From: Azadirachta indica
Taxonomy: Eukaryota > Streptophyta > Magnoliopsida > Sapindales > Meliaceae
NCBI GenBank assembly: GCA_022749755.1
Contig: JAGQDM010000070.1
Coordinates: forward strand, 4,699,183 to 4,763,182
Length of the DNA: 64,000 nt
Direction of reading: 5' to 3'
The translations under genes were made by a program, and so were the position numbers. This document shows positions 35,373 to 47,893 of this stretch, one piece after another (within the stretch, counting starts at the first letter, position 1; each line of letters opens with the position of its first letter). The notes beneath the pieces are model-generated. The model saw nothing but the letters and a program-made list of their open reading frames with translations. It had not been told where the DNA came from and ran no database searches.

Positions 35373-37629
35373 ATGGCGAAACCAAGGCATTCGCGACTTC
35401 CACCGCGAAAATCGTCGTCTTCGACGCTGATTTTGACGGTGTTGATTATGTTCACATTCGTGATTTTGATTCTTCTAGCTCTCGGAATCCTCTCGATGCC
35501 TGGCAATTCCGGCGATTTGCATAAAGCCAACGACCTCAGCTCGATTGTACGCAGGACTATGGAAAAGTATGTTTCTTTTCGTTTTTCTTTTTATATTTAA
35601 TTTTTTGTTAAATTGGCCGGTGATTTAGTAATTGTCCTGATTTTTAATTCTTATGTTTTGGCTTGTTTGTAGTAGTGAAGCAGATGACGGGAAACCAGTG
35701 CCGTGGGCAGAAGTGATTTCTTGGGAGCCTCGAGCTTTCGTTTATCATAATTTCTTGGTAAGTATTTTTTTCTTTTTTTTAGAAAAAACTTCCTAATTTT
35801 ATTTTTTCTACAATTTAACTTAGGAATGCTGCCATTCTTACTCTTTATTCTCGTGGGGGAATGAGTGTTTTTGATAAATCGATTTGTATTTGTGATAAAT
35901 CGTTTAAGCCTTGCATATTCTTTTGATTTCTGCTTAGGTTGGTTTTTAGATGTGATTTAGATTGCATTACCGATTGATTACTGTTGGAAACGAAATCTGA
36001 AAGGACAATAAAGCGTAAAGATATTAACTATCACCACAGTTCATATGTTACACCCTTCCCATTGTCTCCTGAATTGGATCTGAATCATATTGAAGGATCT
36101 GCAAAATAAAATTGCTGCTCATGTTCTATGAACCCTCACAGGCTTATGTGTTTGTGAGCATGCACATGTGTGGGAGTGTAGGAAAACCTCTTAATTTTGA
36201 TTTGAGTATTTAAAGCAATCATCCACTCTGTTTCTCGGTTACCGTTTTGGTCCCATAAATATTTTGTTTAGACGGAGGTTAGGATATTAATGGGTTGCAT
36301 TTTCTTCGAAGGAAATTAATGGCCTGTCAAGGCTCAATTCATGTGATTTAAATTTGTCATGTTCTAAATTTCTTCACCATTTTTTGGCAGAGCAAGGAGG
36401 AGTGTGAGTACCTAATCAATCTTGCCAAGCCTACTATGAGAAAATCAACTGTCGTTGATAGTGAAACTGGCAAGAGTAAAGATAGCAGGTGTGTAACTTA
36501 AGTTAAATCTGGAAGACAAAATCTTCTGATACACTTTTATTTCCTGTTTAATGAATCCACTTATATGTGCAACATTTAATATACAGAGTACGGACAAGCT
36601 CCGGAACATTTCTATCAAGAGGACGAGATAAAATTATTAGGGATATTGAGAAAAGGATAGCAGATTTCACTTTCCTACCGATAGGTATGCAGTGTACGCT
36701 CCCACTTTTACTTTAATTTTTGTGTTTGCTTAAGAAATGAGTTTGTTTATTTTTGTAAAATCCATTTGCATTCCTTTTGCTGTTACTCTCTGGATGCTCC
36801 TCCTTGAATTATGGTCTTGGTGTCAAGTTCTATAACCATGCACTAGTTTTATTCAGTAAAGGTTTCGCATCTATTTGTTGTGTGGTGATAAAATTCATTA
36901 GCTGACACTTTAAGCTGCAAATGTAACATACAGAGCATGGAGAAGGACTTCAAGTTCTCCATTATGAAGTTGGACAAAAATATGAGTCTCACTTTGACTA
37001 CTTCATGGATGAGTACAACACTCAGAATGGGGGGCAACGCATGGCTACAGTGCTAATGTATCTGTGAGTGACACTGTGTATCTGCATTAATTGGACTGCA
37101 TTACGTGTAAGTACACATTTGTTCTTCTAATGATTTTCTTTATTTTAAATCATACAGCTCAGATGTTGAAGAAGGGGGTGAGACAGTTTTTCCCAATGCC
37201 AAAGGAAACTTCAGTGATGTGCCTTGGTGGAATGAGTTGTCTGAATGTGGGCAGAAAGGACTTTCTGTTAAACCAAAAATGGGTGATGCATTGCTTTTCT
37301 GGAGCATGAAGCCTGATGCCACTCTAGATCCTTCTAGTTTGCATGGTTAGTAGGAGTTATCCGTTACTTGGCCGTCAAGTTGTTAGTTTAAGTTTCAATG
37401 ATATGCTTATGGATACAAATTAATATTTAGTAAAAGAAAAGTCCCATAAGCATATAGGTAGTTACTTAAACAAAATGATCCTCGGAAGATCATATACAAG
37501 TTATTGTCGTCCAATAGTTAAAAATCTGATGAGTTTGTTGTCTGTCTTACTCCAGGAGGTTGCCCTGTGATCAAAGGCAATAAGTGGTCATCTACAAAAT
37601 GGATACGTGTGAATGAGTATAAGGTTTGA
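35373..37629 (+). CDS. Prolyl 4-hydroxylase (type II membrane protein)
   Basis: Hydroxylates proline in secreted proteins such as extensins and AGPs, using Fe(II), 2-oxoglutarate and O2 in the ER/Golgi. Exons: 35373-35566, 35673-35757, 36391-36488, 36587-36684, 36934-37063, 37158-37345, 37556-37629. They total 867 bases and 288 residues, the usual plant length. A basic N-terminus is followed by one membrane anchor (about residues 18-41), then a luminal region with WEPRAFVYHNFL. Iron ligands are H178 and D180 (HFDYF) and H264 (SLHGG). The 2-oxoglutarate lysine is K274, ten residues after H264. All catalytic residues are present, so the enzyme should be active. Family members closest by motif are the P4H4/5/10 type; I cannot assign which one. 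Confidence 0.95.
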
Positions 37630-39736
37630 ACTACATGCTTAAAGGTAATTATCATCTGTCTTATGTATTACTTTCTGCCATGGTTATAAGCAGCGTCTCC
37701 TATTATGTTACTGATGTTAAAATTGTGGTGGCGTTAATGTGTTTGTATGATTTGTTCCATCTTGTACATGCATCTGCTTCTGGCATTTAAGCACTTGCCA
37801 TTAGGCTTTATATTATCTAGTTTTGCATTTTCAAATGCGTGAGTATTTCCAGAGTCTTGCCATTAGGTAGATTTTGAACTGGATTCGATATTAATGGCTA
37901 TTTGAACAGGCATACAAGAGGTTTAAACTTACGCATTCAGATATTTTTGGGGTATTTCCTTGTCCGGATTGGCAAATCAAATTTTTTGTGATTGTAAATG
38001 TAGGATAATAAAACTTTTTGTAGATAGGTGTGGTTGCATAGTTTTTTTGAAGCTGTATTAGTTTGGTTGCTCAATCTATAAATTGCTCTCCCTACCATGA
38101 CTGGCCAGAAGAATATGAATGCACAAATAGAGGATCCCCTTATTTCATGATTTAGGATCCTGCATTTGATTTGAATTTACCTAAGAGTTTTAAGATCTTT
38201 TGACACATGTATCTTGTTTTCATGGAAGGTCAAGATTTATTTTTTTGTTATGTTCTCATTTATTAACTACCAATCACGAAAGTGTATATGTTTAAATAAA
38301 AGCTTAAATCAACATGGAATCCTAGTCCATTCCCTCATCTCTCTTCCCATTTTCCAAAAACAGATTCCTTCAGGGTATGTTTTTGCCTTTGCACCATGAA
38401 TTTTTCTATTGCAATCGTCTCGTATATAATTTTTCTTTTCCCTTCTTGGCAGCTTTTTTTTCGAGTTCTCACATAGATGCTGTAAAGTCTTGGCAAAAGC
38501 TGGCTAGCTTCTAGTGGTGAAGAGATTGGAGCCTTTCTGCCATAAGTTTAGACTCTGCTTTTGCTACCTGCTAACTTATTTTTGTTTTCTTTCCTATGAG
38601 AGTCCTTGCGAATGCCTACCGATGTGGAATAAAACTTTGGAATTTTTACGACCATTCTAGATGTGAAAAGATTTGGGACATCTAATTGCTGCTTGGCGGA
38701 ATGCGCGCTTTGATGTAAAACCAATCCGTTTATATTTGTCTGTTTTGGCATATGGTTCTTTAATGATTGGGGTTCATAGTTTTCGTCCCCTTTTTCTTTC
38801 TTTTTCCCTTCTCCTTCACTTTGGCAGCTACCCACGTGTCATTACCACTAGTAAATAAAGGTTCAAATTTGGGAATTCGAAGTGCCAAACATTGAATGGC
38901 GACTGGCGAGGTGGGCAAGCAATAAAAACTCATAATTTGCAACCCAGACTAAACTGCGTGGTTTTGGTTGGATTGGGTTGAGTTTTCCCAAAACTGTATA
39001 AATCAACTCAATATATATACAATAAAGAATTAAAATGGTCACTTTTTAATTAGGTTAAACCGAACAAGAGCGAAACCCTTTAGCCATTTGGTATGTTCCA
39101 CTTCCAATCGATCCCTCTTCTGTATGGAAGAGGTTCTCTCTCTAAGTTTTAGGAAGTGAAATGAGTCCCAAATAGATATGGATTTAATTGTAAAAATCAG
39201 TATTTAACAAGAAAATCACGCCTAAGAATTCAAATCAAATTAAATTATTTTGTCTTGAACTGAAAACGCTTTCCATTTCTAAACAATTTCTAGGGAAGTC
39301 AGGTGAGCGTTTGTCGTTTAGGCATTTACACAGGTGAAAAATTGTAATTGCTAATTGCAAAGCAAAACTGGGGAAAATGTATTGGCATCGGTATACTTCG
39401 AGCAGATCCAGGAAGCGTAACAGACTTCATATCGAATTCTCCCGAAAATTTTATAAACCTTGCTGTGTTCTCCGATTAAAGAACAAGGGTCCCCGCGTAG
39501 ACAATTACAATATATTTTGTCCAATAAATATTTGTATTTTATTACTCGAAATTCGTGTCCAGAAATGACCTATTGTTCTCAAAACCTCTCAAAATTAAAA
39601 AAAAAAAAAGAAATACTTCAATTTTGACTGCATATCACCGACATTTTCCATCTCAGTTTTTTAATTTATTTTTGAAAGTCGGTTGGCATTTGCCACAATT
39701 GCGATTGAGAGAGCACGGCACAAGTTTCTCGGCGAA
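37630..39736. other. 3' flanks of convergent genes
   Basis: The prolyl hydroxylase (+) and aconitase (-) converge here. AT-rich with no further gene visible; short frames near 38550-38950 are not conserved-looking. Confidence 0.55.
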
Positions 39737-42700
39737 TCATTGTCTCGCATTGATCAGGTTTCTGATGACATATTGCAGAATGCCTCCGTGATCGAAGTAA
39801 GCCAATTCCACCTAGAAGTGCAGTGACAAAAGCTTTAATAGATGATGGCAATAAACCAAGAAATTCGAAACTTACCCTTCACATAAGTGACCGTAGGAAA
39901 ATCACAATGAAATGCGTATTACCTCTGTGTCAAATCTTATTGTGCATGTGAACGACTTGCCACTGTCTATGACCACTGTGACATCCTGACCGGGTCTAAT
40001 TTCACTCACGCTGCTTGGAAGCTCAATGGTATAGCGTTCGTGGCCAGTCAATCCAAGAGTCTCAGCATCCTCCCCAGCCTTGAAACATAATGGAACAATG
40101 CCCATACCAACCAAATTACTACGGTGAATTCGCTCAAAGCTTTTCGCAATCACTGCTTTCACACCCTGATCCAATTAAAATTTAGGCAATTTTCACCAGA
40201 AAAATATAACCAGAACTTGCAACAAAATTAGATACTATATCAGGATCTACCAGTAACATTGGACCCTTGGCAGCCCAATCACGAGAACTTCCACTGCCAT
40301 ACTCAGCACCAGCCAAGATAACAGTATCATGCCCCTCGCTCTTGTACCTCTGTTAATAAGAAAAGAGTCAAAGAACATAACATTGACAAATAGATAAATT
40401 CTTTGTGAGTTAGGGAAAAAAGGTTTACCATGGCAGCATCAAACACGGAGAGTTTCTCCCCAGTGGGAATATGAATTGTTTTAGGCCCAACTTCTCCATT
40501 CAACAATTTGTTTACAAGACGAATATTGGCGAATGTGCCCCTTGCCATAATTTCATCATTACCACGGCGACTTCCATATGAGTTGAAGTCTCTTCTATTA
40601 ACTCCACGTTCCATAAGGTATTTGGCTGCTGGACTGTCTTTGTGGATGCTACCAGCTGGTGAGATGTGATCAGTTGTAATACTATCTCCAAAGTTGAGTA
40701 AGCAGTAAGCTCCCTTCACTCCATGGGGCCCTGGAGGAGACATGGTCATGTCTTTAAAATAAGGCGGCTCGTGAATATAAGTTGAACTTGGTTCCCAAGC
40801 ATAAAGGGTGCTGGAAGGAACAGATAATTGGTTCCACATAGGATTTCCTTTGGTGATTGCTTCATATGTGGCCTTAAACATATCCGGCAACACATTTGTT
40901 TGTACAACCTGAAAACAGTGCAAAAAATAGAAAAAGAATGAAATCCAGTAATCTTTGAACTTTTAGCAGCTCAAAATGACACTAAAACAGGATGAGTTGC
41001 TCACATGTGCTACTTCGTCATTGGATGGCCAAACGTCCCTGAGGAATATCTTCATTCCATCCTTCCCCAACCCAACAGGCTCTGTTTCAAAATCAATATC
41101 AACCTGCAGCATTGTTTCTTATGAGAAATACTTAGACACCAAAATTGCACCATAGTGTTTTAATAAACAGCAAAAGGATTACAAGTTGCATATTGTACCA
41201 CTAAAGCAGAAGAGAAGTGGATTATAAGACTTGCCAGTGTATACAAATTTGCAAAGTGTAGTAGTTACTTACTGTGCCAGCAAGAGCATAGGCAACCACA
41301 AGAGGAGGAGATGCAAGATAATTTGCCCTAGTTAAAGGATGTACACGGCCCTCAAAATTTCGATTTCCAGACAGCACAGCTGCTGCAACGATGTCTGGTA
41401 ATTCATGGAAGATTTGGGAACATGATCAGCCAAGTATTCTGAAGAAAAGAATTCAGAAAGCACTTCTTATATCGACATATTTACCATTTTCTGTAATAGC
41501 TGCTGCCACTGCATCATCAATATCTCCAGAATTCCCAATACATGTGGTGCATCCATACCCAACTATATGGAATCCTAGCTGATTCAAATACTTCTGCAAT
41601 CCACTGCAGAAGCAGTTCATTCACTCAGAAATGCAACAAATATTGAAAGAAGAATGGAGGATAGATTTGCAAATCCCTAAAAAGTACCTGTTCTGCAAGT
41701 ACTTGGTTACAACCCCAGAACCTGGAGCAAGACTTGTTTTAATCCATGGTTTCACCTGTTAAAATATATTTGGCAAATGATAAACACAATGTGTGAGTGC
41801 ACTCAGTAACTTGTCCCATTACAGTCATTCAATCTGGTGAATAAGTCTGATAGCTTCAAATTAAAGTCCCATATGCTACAATCTGTACTACGAAGTTGTA
41901 AAGTGAAATTGGAAATAAGCTTTCTATCATGTGGTTTAACAATATACAGCCTCCAGAGAAATGTGTATAAACAACTGGCATTCAAATCATTCGACCAAAG
42001 TGAAACAATGACAAAGAAAAAAACCAAAATTGTTCATCTTAATGCAGTCCAGGTTTAGCTACATGAGCCTCAAATGCTTTCTAGATACATCTCCCTCATC
42101 AAATCCCAGATTCATCAGCCAGAAAATCATTATAGCTCTAGAGATTGTGTTTCCTGTAGACTTTACATACTATCTTGTCTTTAATCACTAATTATTCATT
42201 CAAAAAAGTCCATACAGGCTGGACAGAGAATTCAAGAACAAAAGTGGCATCTAACCTCCAGTCCCAATTCACAAGCTTTCTTTGCAACCAATGCAGCTCC
42301 AAGCATCACACTAGGATTTGAGGTATTTGTGCAACTAGTGATGGCTGCTATGACAACATCCCCATGCCTAAGTTGTGCTGGAGTCCCATGAAATGTGAAC
42401 TCTGCAACTTTACTCTGAGATTCCTTTGGGATAGCAAATCCCTGCAATGTCACACATGAAAGGAAGTGTGTCGAGAGAGAGAGAGAGAGAGAGATGTTAT
42501 TGATGCATGAAAATTTTTCTTTCACCAACAGTCTCAATGGAAATGACTTTTAAGTCATAAACTTCCAGTCGTTTGGCATGATAATTAACAGGTTTGAAGT
42601 ATCACAACTCAAAATCGTTGCAACTATTCCCATGAAATATCAGCAAGTTGACAAAGATTCTCACCTTGAATCCAACTTTATTATCCAAGCAAGAATGCCA

Positions 42701-45700
42701 ATCTGCCTTCATTTCTCTCAAAGGAACTCGGTCATGTGGCCTGCAGTCCACCAGTAATGAGAGGAATGCCATAAATATATTAGAATGTTAACTTATGGTA
42801 AGTATTAATTGTAGCCATACCTTTTAGGTCCTGACACACAAGGTTCTACATCCTCTAGATTTAATCCAAGATATGAGGAGTACACTCTCTCGCTCTGGGG
42901 CTGAGGTCAGAAAAAAATTTTAGGGTAGCGAGTTTTTATACAATTGAATATGTTGATGAAGAATGTTGAGAAGAAAGAAACAAATTTGGGGAACATGATT
43001 TACCTCATTGTAGTCAATAAACATCTTATTAGCCCGCAAATAGGATTCTATCATGGAAACCTACATTTTGGTTCATATGTCAATATAGAGGGGGGGAGGG
43101 AAAGCAAGTGACATCAATTAACATTTTTGCTTAGGACTTACTGTGTCATCACTTCTGCCAGTCAATTTGAGATACTGCAGAGTGACATGATCAACAGGAA
43201 AGAAGCCCATCGTTGCACCATACTCAGGAGACATGTTGGCAATAGTAGCACGGTCTGCTAATGACAGTTCACTCATGCCTTCCCCTGCACACAAGACACC
43301 ATCATCAATAAGTAATGACGTCAAATTAAATGCATAAACAGATCAAGTGCTTATACCCAAGTTGTACCATAGAATTCCACAAACTTGCCAACAACCCCAT
43401 GCTTCCTCAACATTTGCGTAACTGTCAGAACCAAATCAGTGGCTGTCACACCATCTCTCAGTTTTCCAGATAGTTTAAACCCAACAACACCAGGCAAGAC
43501 CATGCTCATAGGCTGCACGTGACAAGAAAAGTAAATTAATACTTCTTGGCAAGGAACTGCAGCAGCAAATACACCAATAAAAAAGTGCCCCAAAACAAGG
43601 TTACAAGAGAGAAAAGGATAATTTTAGAGATAAGGCAGCCAGAAAAATTGGAAACCAACAACGATGGTAAACAGGGATTTAATCAATGCAACCAAGCCTC
43701 ATGCAATAACTTAAACAGGAATAACTCATTTGAAAACGAAAGTGTGTTAATCCAAATCACTGCCTTCACTGTTAACTGATTGAAATGTACATAAAAATTA
43801 CATTAAAAAGGTGCATTTATCATAGCCAAACTTAATCGCCAAGAAGTAAATCACTTGATTCTCGAGTTTGAGATATTACCATATTTACAATAAATCTAAC
43901 ATTGCATAAATATCTTCCGACTAATAAAATAGAAGCTATAAAACAAAATTGCAAAATACCTACAGGTCATTAGACCATTGGAGATGCATTTAAGCAACCA
44001 GTCCCCTCTGTGGTCCACAGAAGGATAGAAGATATTTCGAGATAATATTTACCTGGCCAAGCATTGCAGCCTCTGCCTCTATACCACCAACTCCCCAGCC
44101 AGCAATACCTAACCCATCAATCATTGTAGTATGTGAATCTGTTCCCACAACACTGTCAGGATAAAGCATCCCCTGTGTGTTGAAAACAACTCTGCCAAGA
44201 TATTCCAGATTAACCTGTCAAGGCACATCACAGTACATAAAATCTCATGGAGATGTGATAACCAAACTGAGCAGAAACACCTGACATAGGGTTTGCACAA
44301 CAAACAGAACTCATAAATCATCACTGCACCTACAAGCATAACTTTGTTTTTGTCATCCAATATACTCACAGAGCATAATACTGTGATGCTTATATAGTGC
44401 AAGAAGTTAATTACCTGGTGGACAATCCCTGATCCGGGTGGCACAACAAGCATGTTGTGGAAAGCATTAGAACCCCACTTGAGAAAAGCAAATCTCTCTT
44501 TGTTCCTTCGGAACTCCAGTTCCATATTTGCCTGCACTGCATTTTCTGACCTTGCCACATCAACCTGAACTGAGTGATCAATAACAAGATCTACTGGAAC
44601 CTGCATGTATCGGTGTCACAATCATCATCATTTTCCTAGCCTATAAAAACTCCACATACGGAAACATATCCTCAAAATATGATTCTCTGAACAACAATAA
44701 TGGGCAAAAGATACTCACCAGTGGATTAATTTTATCAGAATCACCGCCAAGCTTGTTCATAGCATCTCTCATACATGCCAGATCAACAACAGCAGGAACA
44801 CCAGTAAAATCCTAAGAAACAAATAAAACAACATCGTAATACCCTAAATCACCAACAAACAAATGTGAATAACAGTTACTTTTTAATTAAAAACATTTTC
44901 ATAAAAAGCCATCTGAAATCTTTTTCACTGGGAAAAAAGTACTTTCCAGAAATGCACTTATAAAGGGCTGCTTTCAAAAGCACACTCATTGCTTCTTTGA
45001 TCTCATTCTTCTGTTTTTCAATTAAACGCCACGGAATAGATATAAAATTTAAAAACAATCCACATGCACTGAAAATTCATTTTATCAACTGCGAAAGTCA
45101 AATCTAATACTGTTACATGCTGCATTTCTTCATTTACCTGAAGAAGCACTCTAGCAGGCTTGAATGGAATCTCAACTTGCTTTGGTGCCAAATTTTCCCA
45201 GTCAATGATCTTCTCAACATCCTTACTGTTAACTTGAAACTCATCGCAGTTACGAATAGCTGATTCTAGAAGTATCTTAATCGAATACGGAAGCTTATCT
45301 GTAACACAAACATAAAACTCTCATCAATCACACTCCAAATCTCATCTCCAATAAAAAATAGAAATAAAAAAAACCTTTACATATAATATTTCAAACACTT
45401 TCTACTAAACCTATAGCTAAAAAAATAATTTGACCTACTTCAGCTAACTATTTTCAAACAATATTCAATACAGAATATCATCGAACATAAGATTCTGATT
45501 TTGTCATTCTTGTTCCCGCTTTTTCTCATCATCCAAACAGAAACATAACCAAATAAAAAAAAATCACCGATTCGAGGATCGTTGAGTGCCGGCAAGCTGT
45601 AGTACTTGCCGAATTCACCGCCGTCTGGTCTCTCAAGAGTCTTCAGTATACTCTTGAATGGATTTTCTGTCGCTATCAAATAAAAAATATAAAGAAAATC

Positions 45701-45838
45701 ATTATAAATCCAGATTTAAAACTAAAAAGAATATCTACACTCTTAACACAAGTTGTATTTAGAGTGACACGTCAAACCAGAAAAAAAGAAATAAATAAAT
45801 TAGATGAATATTTCGTAAATTAGCAAGAACTAACCCAT
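39737..45838 (-). CDS. ACO: Aconitate hydratase (cytosolic-type aconitase)
   Basis: Interconverts citrate and isocitrate through cis-aconitate. Twenty coding exons: 45838-45835, 45672-45568, 45298-45138, 44811-44719, 44600-44415, 44214-44053, 43512-43368, 43284-43142, 43060-43004, 42900-42821, 42740-42665, 42441-42256, 41755-41688, 41603-41485, 41394-41273, 41103-41005, 40908-40429, 40349-40251, 40165-39923, 39811-39737. Sum 2703 bases, 900 residues. The 4Fe-4S ligands are C441 ([11 protein letters not shown]), C507 and C510 ([10 protein letters not shown]). [14 protein letters not shown] and [14 protein letters not shown] are intact. The chain starts MATENPFKS with no transit peptide, and an in-frame TAA lies upstream of the ATG, so this model is cytosolic. 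The first coding exon supplies only ATG-G. Plant aconitases can be dual-targeted, so an alternative upstream start cannot be excluded. Confidence 0.96.
42473..42494. repeat. (GA)n microsatellite in an aconitase intron
   Basis: Eleven uninterrupted GA units in the intron between coding exons 11 and 12, just before the acceptor side of exon 12 on the minus strand. Confidence 0.9.
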
Positions 45839-46684
45839 AGTATTATGATCTTATTTTTACTTAATTATTTTTTTTAATTCTTGGAATCGATTAAATGAAA
45901 GAAGAAAAGGATCGGTTCTGTTCGGTGAGAAGGAGACGTAAGAGGAAAACGGAAAGACAGACAGAGAGATTGGGTTAGGTGAGCGACTGAGAGAGCGTGT
46001 TTGCAGTTATTTTATGTAAAAACTTCGATAAATAATAATGGATCAGAGGAATCAAAGGATGATGCGATGGGATGCAGATGCAGTGCATGTTCCGCTCTTT
46101 TTATTTCTTTTTTCACGAGATTTTTTTATACACAGATCAGAGGACTGAAATGCTCGTAGTAGTAATGCTGACGTCGATTCGGCGGGCCCGTATGTTAGGC
46201 CATACGTGGTTATCCCTTATGTTCGATGGACATTCTTCGTGGAAGTGTTTTAACATTTTCAGTTAATAAAGGAGATTTTCAATTAATCCAGTAATAAAAA
46301 TAGTTTAGTGTTAATAAACGAGAGTACAAATTCTGTCCAAGACTTTTATAGTTACATTATTGTATCATTCAATAGTTTATTAGCATAACATACTCCTTTT
46401 TCTCGTTTTATCTGATTTTTTTTTTTTTTTTTACAATGAAACCGCAATTAAATTCAAGAAGATATTATAATTGTTTAGATAACTACAAACTTTATACAGA
46501 GAGAGAGAGAGAGAGAATTGTTTGGTTATAGTTTACTTGACATATATGTGATTTATATTTTCTAATAAAATTTGTAGTGGTTTTTTTTTTTTTTACAATA
46601 ATAAAAATAATTTTGATTTTCACGTCCCAGCTTATAAGTATCCGTAAGGCCATCACTTTTCGGGCCGGCGCATACCCATCAGTA
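45839..46684. other. Aconitase leader and promoter
   Basis: Contains the GA-rich leader, the candidate TATA box and an (AG)n tract near 46499-46515. No separate gene is seen. Confidence 0.5.
46121..46130 (-). promoter_or_regulatory. Possible TATA box of aconitase
   Basis: Minus-strand TATAAAAAAA about 285 bases upstream of the ATG at 45838, which would give a leader of about 250 bases. A GA/pyrimidine-rich leader lies between (45900-46000). Plausible but not unique in this AT-rich region. Confidence 0.4.
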
Positions 46685-46694
46685 AATCCAAGAA
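46685..46694 (+). repeat. Target-site duplication, left copy
   Basis: AATCCAAGAA, matching AATGCAAGAA at 47884-47893 at nine of ten positions. Confidence 0.7.
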
Positions 46695-47883
46695 GGGGTA
46701 TTTCATATACTTCCCCTAAGGTTTGTGAAAATCACAGATAGATGGAAGGCTTGTGAAAATTTACACAAACCTCCCTTACTACAGTGTTAGCAACCACTGC
46801 CATCCATTTGACTGTGTTTTGACCAACTCAAAAGATTGAAATGACAAAAATAACCTTATTTTTATTTTATTTTTTCTAATATTTCTTAAAACGCAATGAT
46901 ATTCACTTCTCCATTGAAATTACAACAAATGCTTTGAGAAATTTTTAACTAGTAAGTGCAAAAAATGTTATATTGCCTTGAAAATGTAAAATTATCAATG
47001 GATTAGATAATTTTATTGTTCTTATATTTTGAAATTAAAAATGTACACATTTAAATCTTTAAATTGTTTATAAGCAAATAATAAAAAAAAATTAAGAATT
47101 GTAAGTTCAAAAACTACTGTATACATAAAATGTATATAAAAAATTAAGGAAAAAAAAAGAATTTAAGAATTCATTGGAATTTTACATACCCAAAAAATAC
47201 AAATGTAGAATAATCTCCAATGACACTTAAAAACTCAATATCAAATTTAATTTCCATTATTGTACAATAAAACTAACTCACTCCCCAACTATCTTTTGTT
47301 TGTAGTAAAATTAAAGCAAAAGCACCATCATTTCAACAAAATCTATATATTTTCTGCAAAGTTAATAGAAAGAAAGAAAGGCAAAATATGTTTTTCTTTC
47401 CTGACTTTCTCCTCGTTTACTTCTTTTGCATCTTTCTGGTTTTCTCTTACAGTAATGGTTTGGGGTATTTTTGTGGGATCACAACAATGGTGAATATGAG
47501 GGTCATATCTAGGAACTCCTATGTGTAGAAAAATCCTTTTGAATTTATACTCAGACAATTTGTGGCTAAAGATGGGAAGATAGAAAGGAGCAAGCAATTT
47601 TGTGGGGTGATTATTATGGAGAGGCAGTTGCAACTACATGTTTTTTTAGGTTGAAGTTAAGGTTTCACAATTACAAATTAGTTTTTTTTAATTTAATTAA
47701 TAAAAAATAAAAAAATATTGAAAAGTAAATATGGTCTGATTTTACAATATTATCCATTTATTAAAGGCCAATACACGGTCAAATAAATAGAAATACTGTA
47801 ATAAGGATGTTTGTGTAAATTTTTACAAACCTTCTATACCTATTATTTCTACAAACCTCAGGGGATGTATGTGAAAATACCCC
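46695..47883. mobile_element. Non-autonomous TIR element (MULE-like), about 1.19 kb
   Basis: The left end starts GGGGTATTTCATATACTTCC and the right end, reverse-complemented, starts GGGGTATTTTCACATACATC. The inverted similarity continues for about 90-110 bases on each side, including AGGTTTGTGAAAAT- and AAAATTTACACAAAC-like words. It is flanked by a 10-bp target duplication with one mismatch. The interior is AT-rich and encodes no transposase; its longest frames are under 100 codons and look random. Long terminal repeats with a 9-10 bp duplication fit the Mutator superfamily. It needs a transposase from elsewhere. Confidence 0.85.
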
Positions 47884-47893
47884 AATGCAAGAA
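47884..47893 (+). repeat. Target-site duplication, right copy
   Basis: AATGCAAGAA, partner of 46685-46694 with one mismatch. Confidence 0.7.

Noticed and set aside
38548..38942. Overlapping frames of 60-95 codons on the minus strand between two convergent genes
   Set aside because: No family similarity; probably within 3' flanking DNA.
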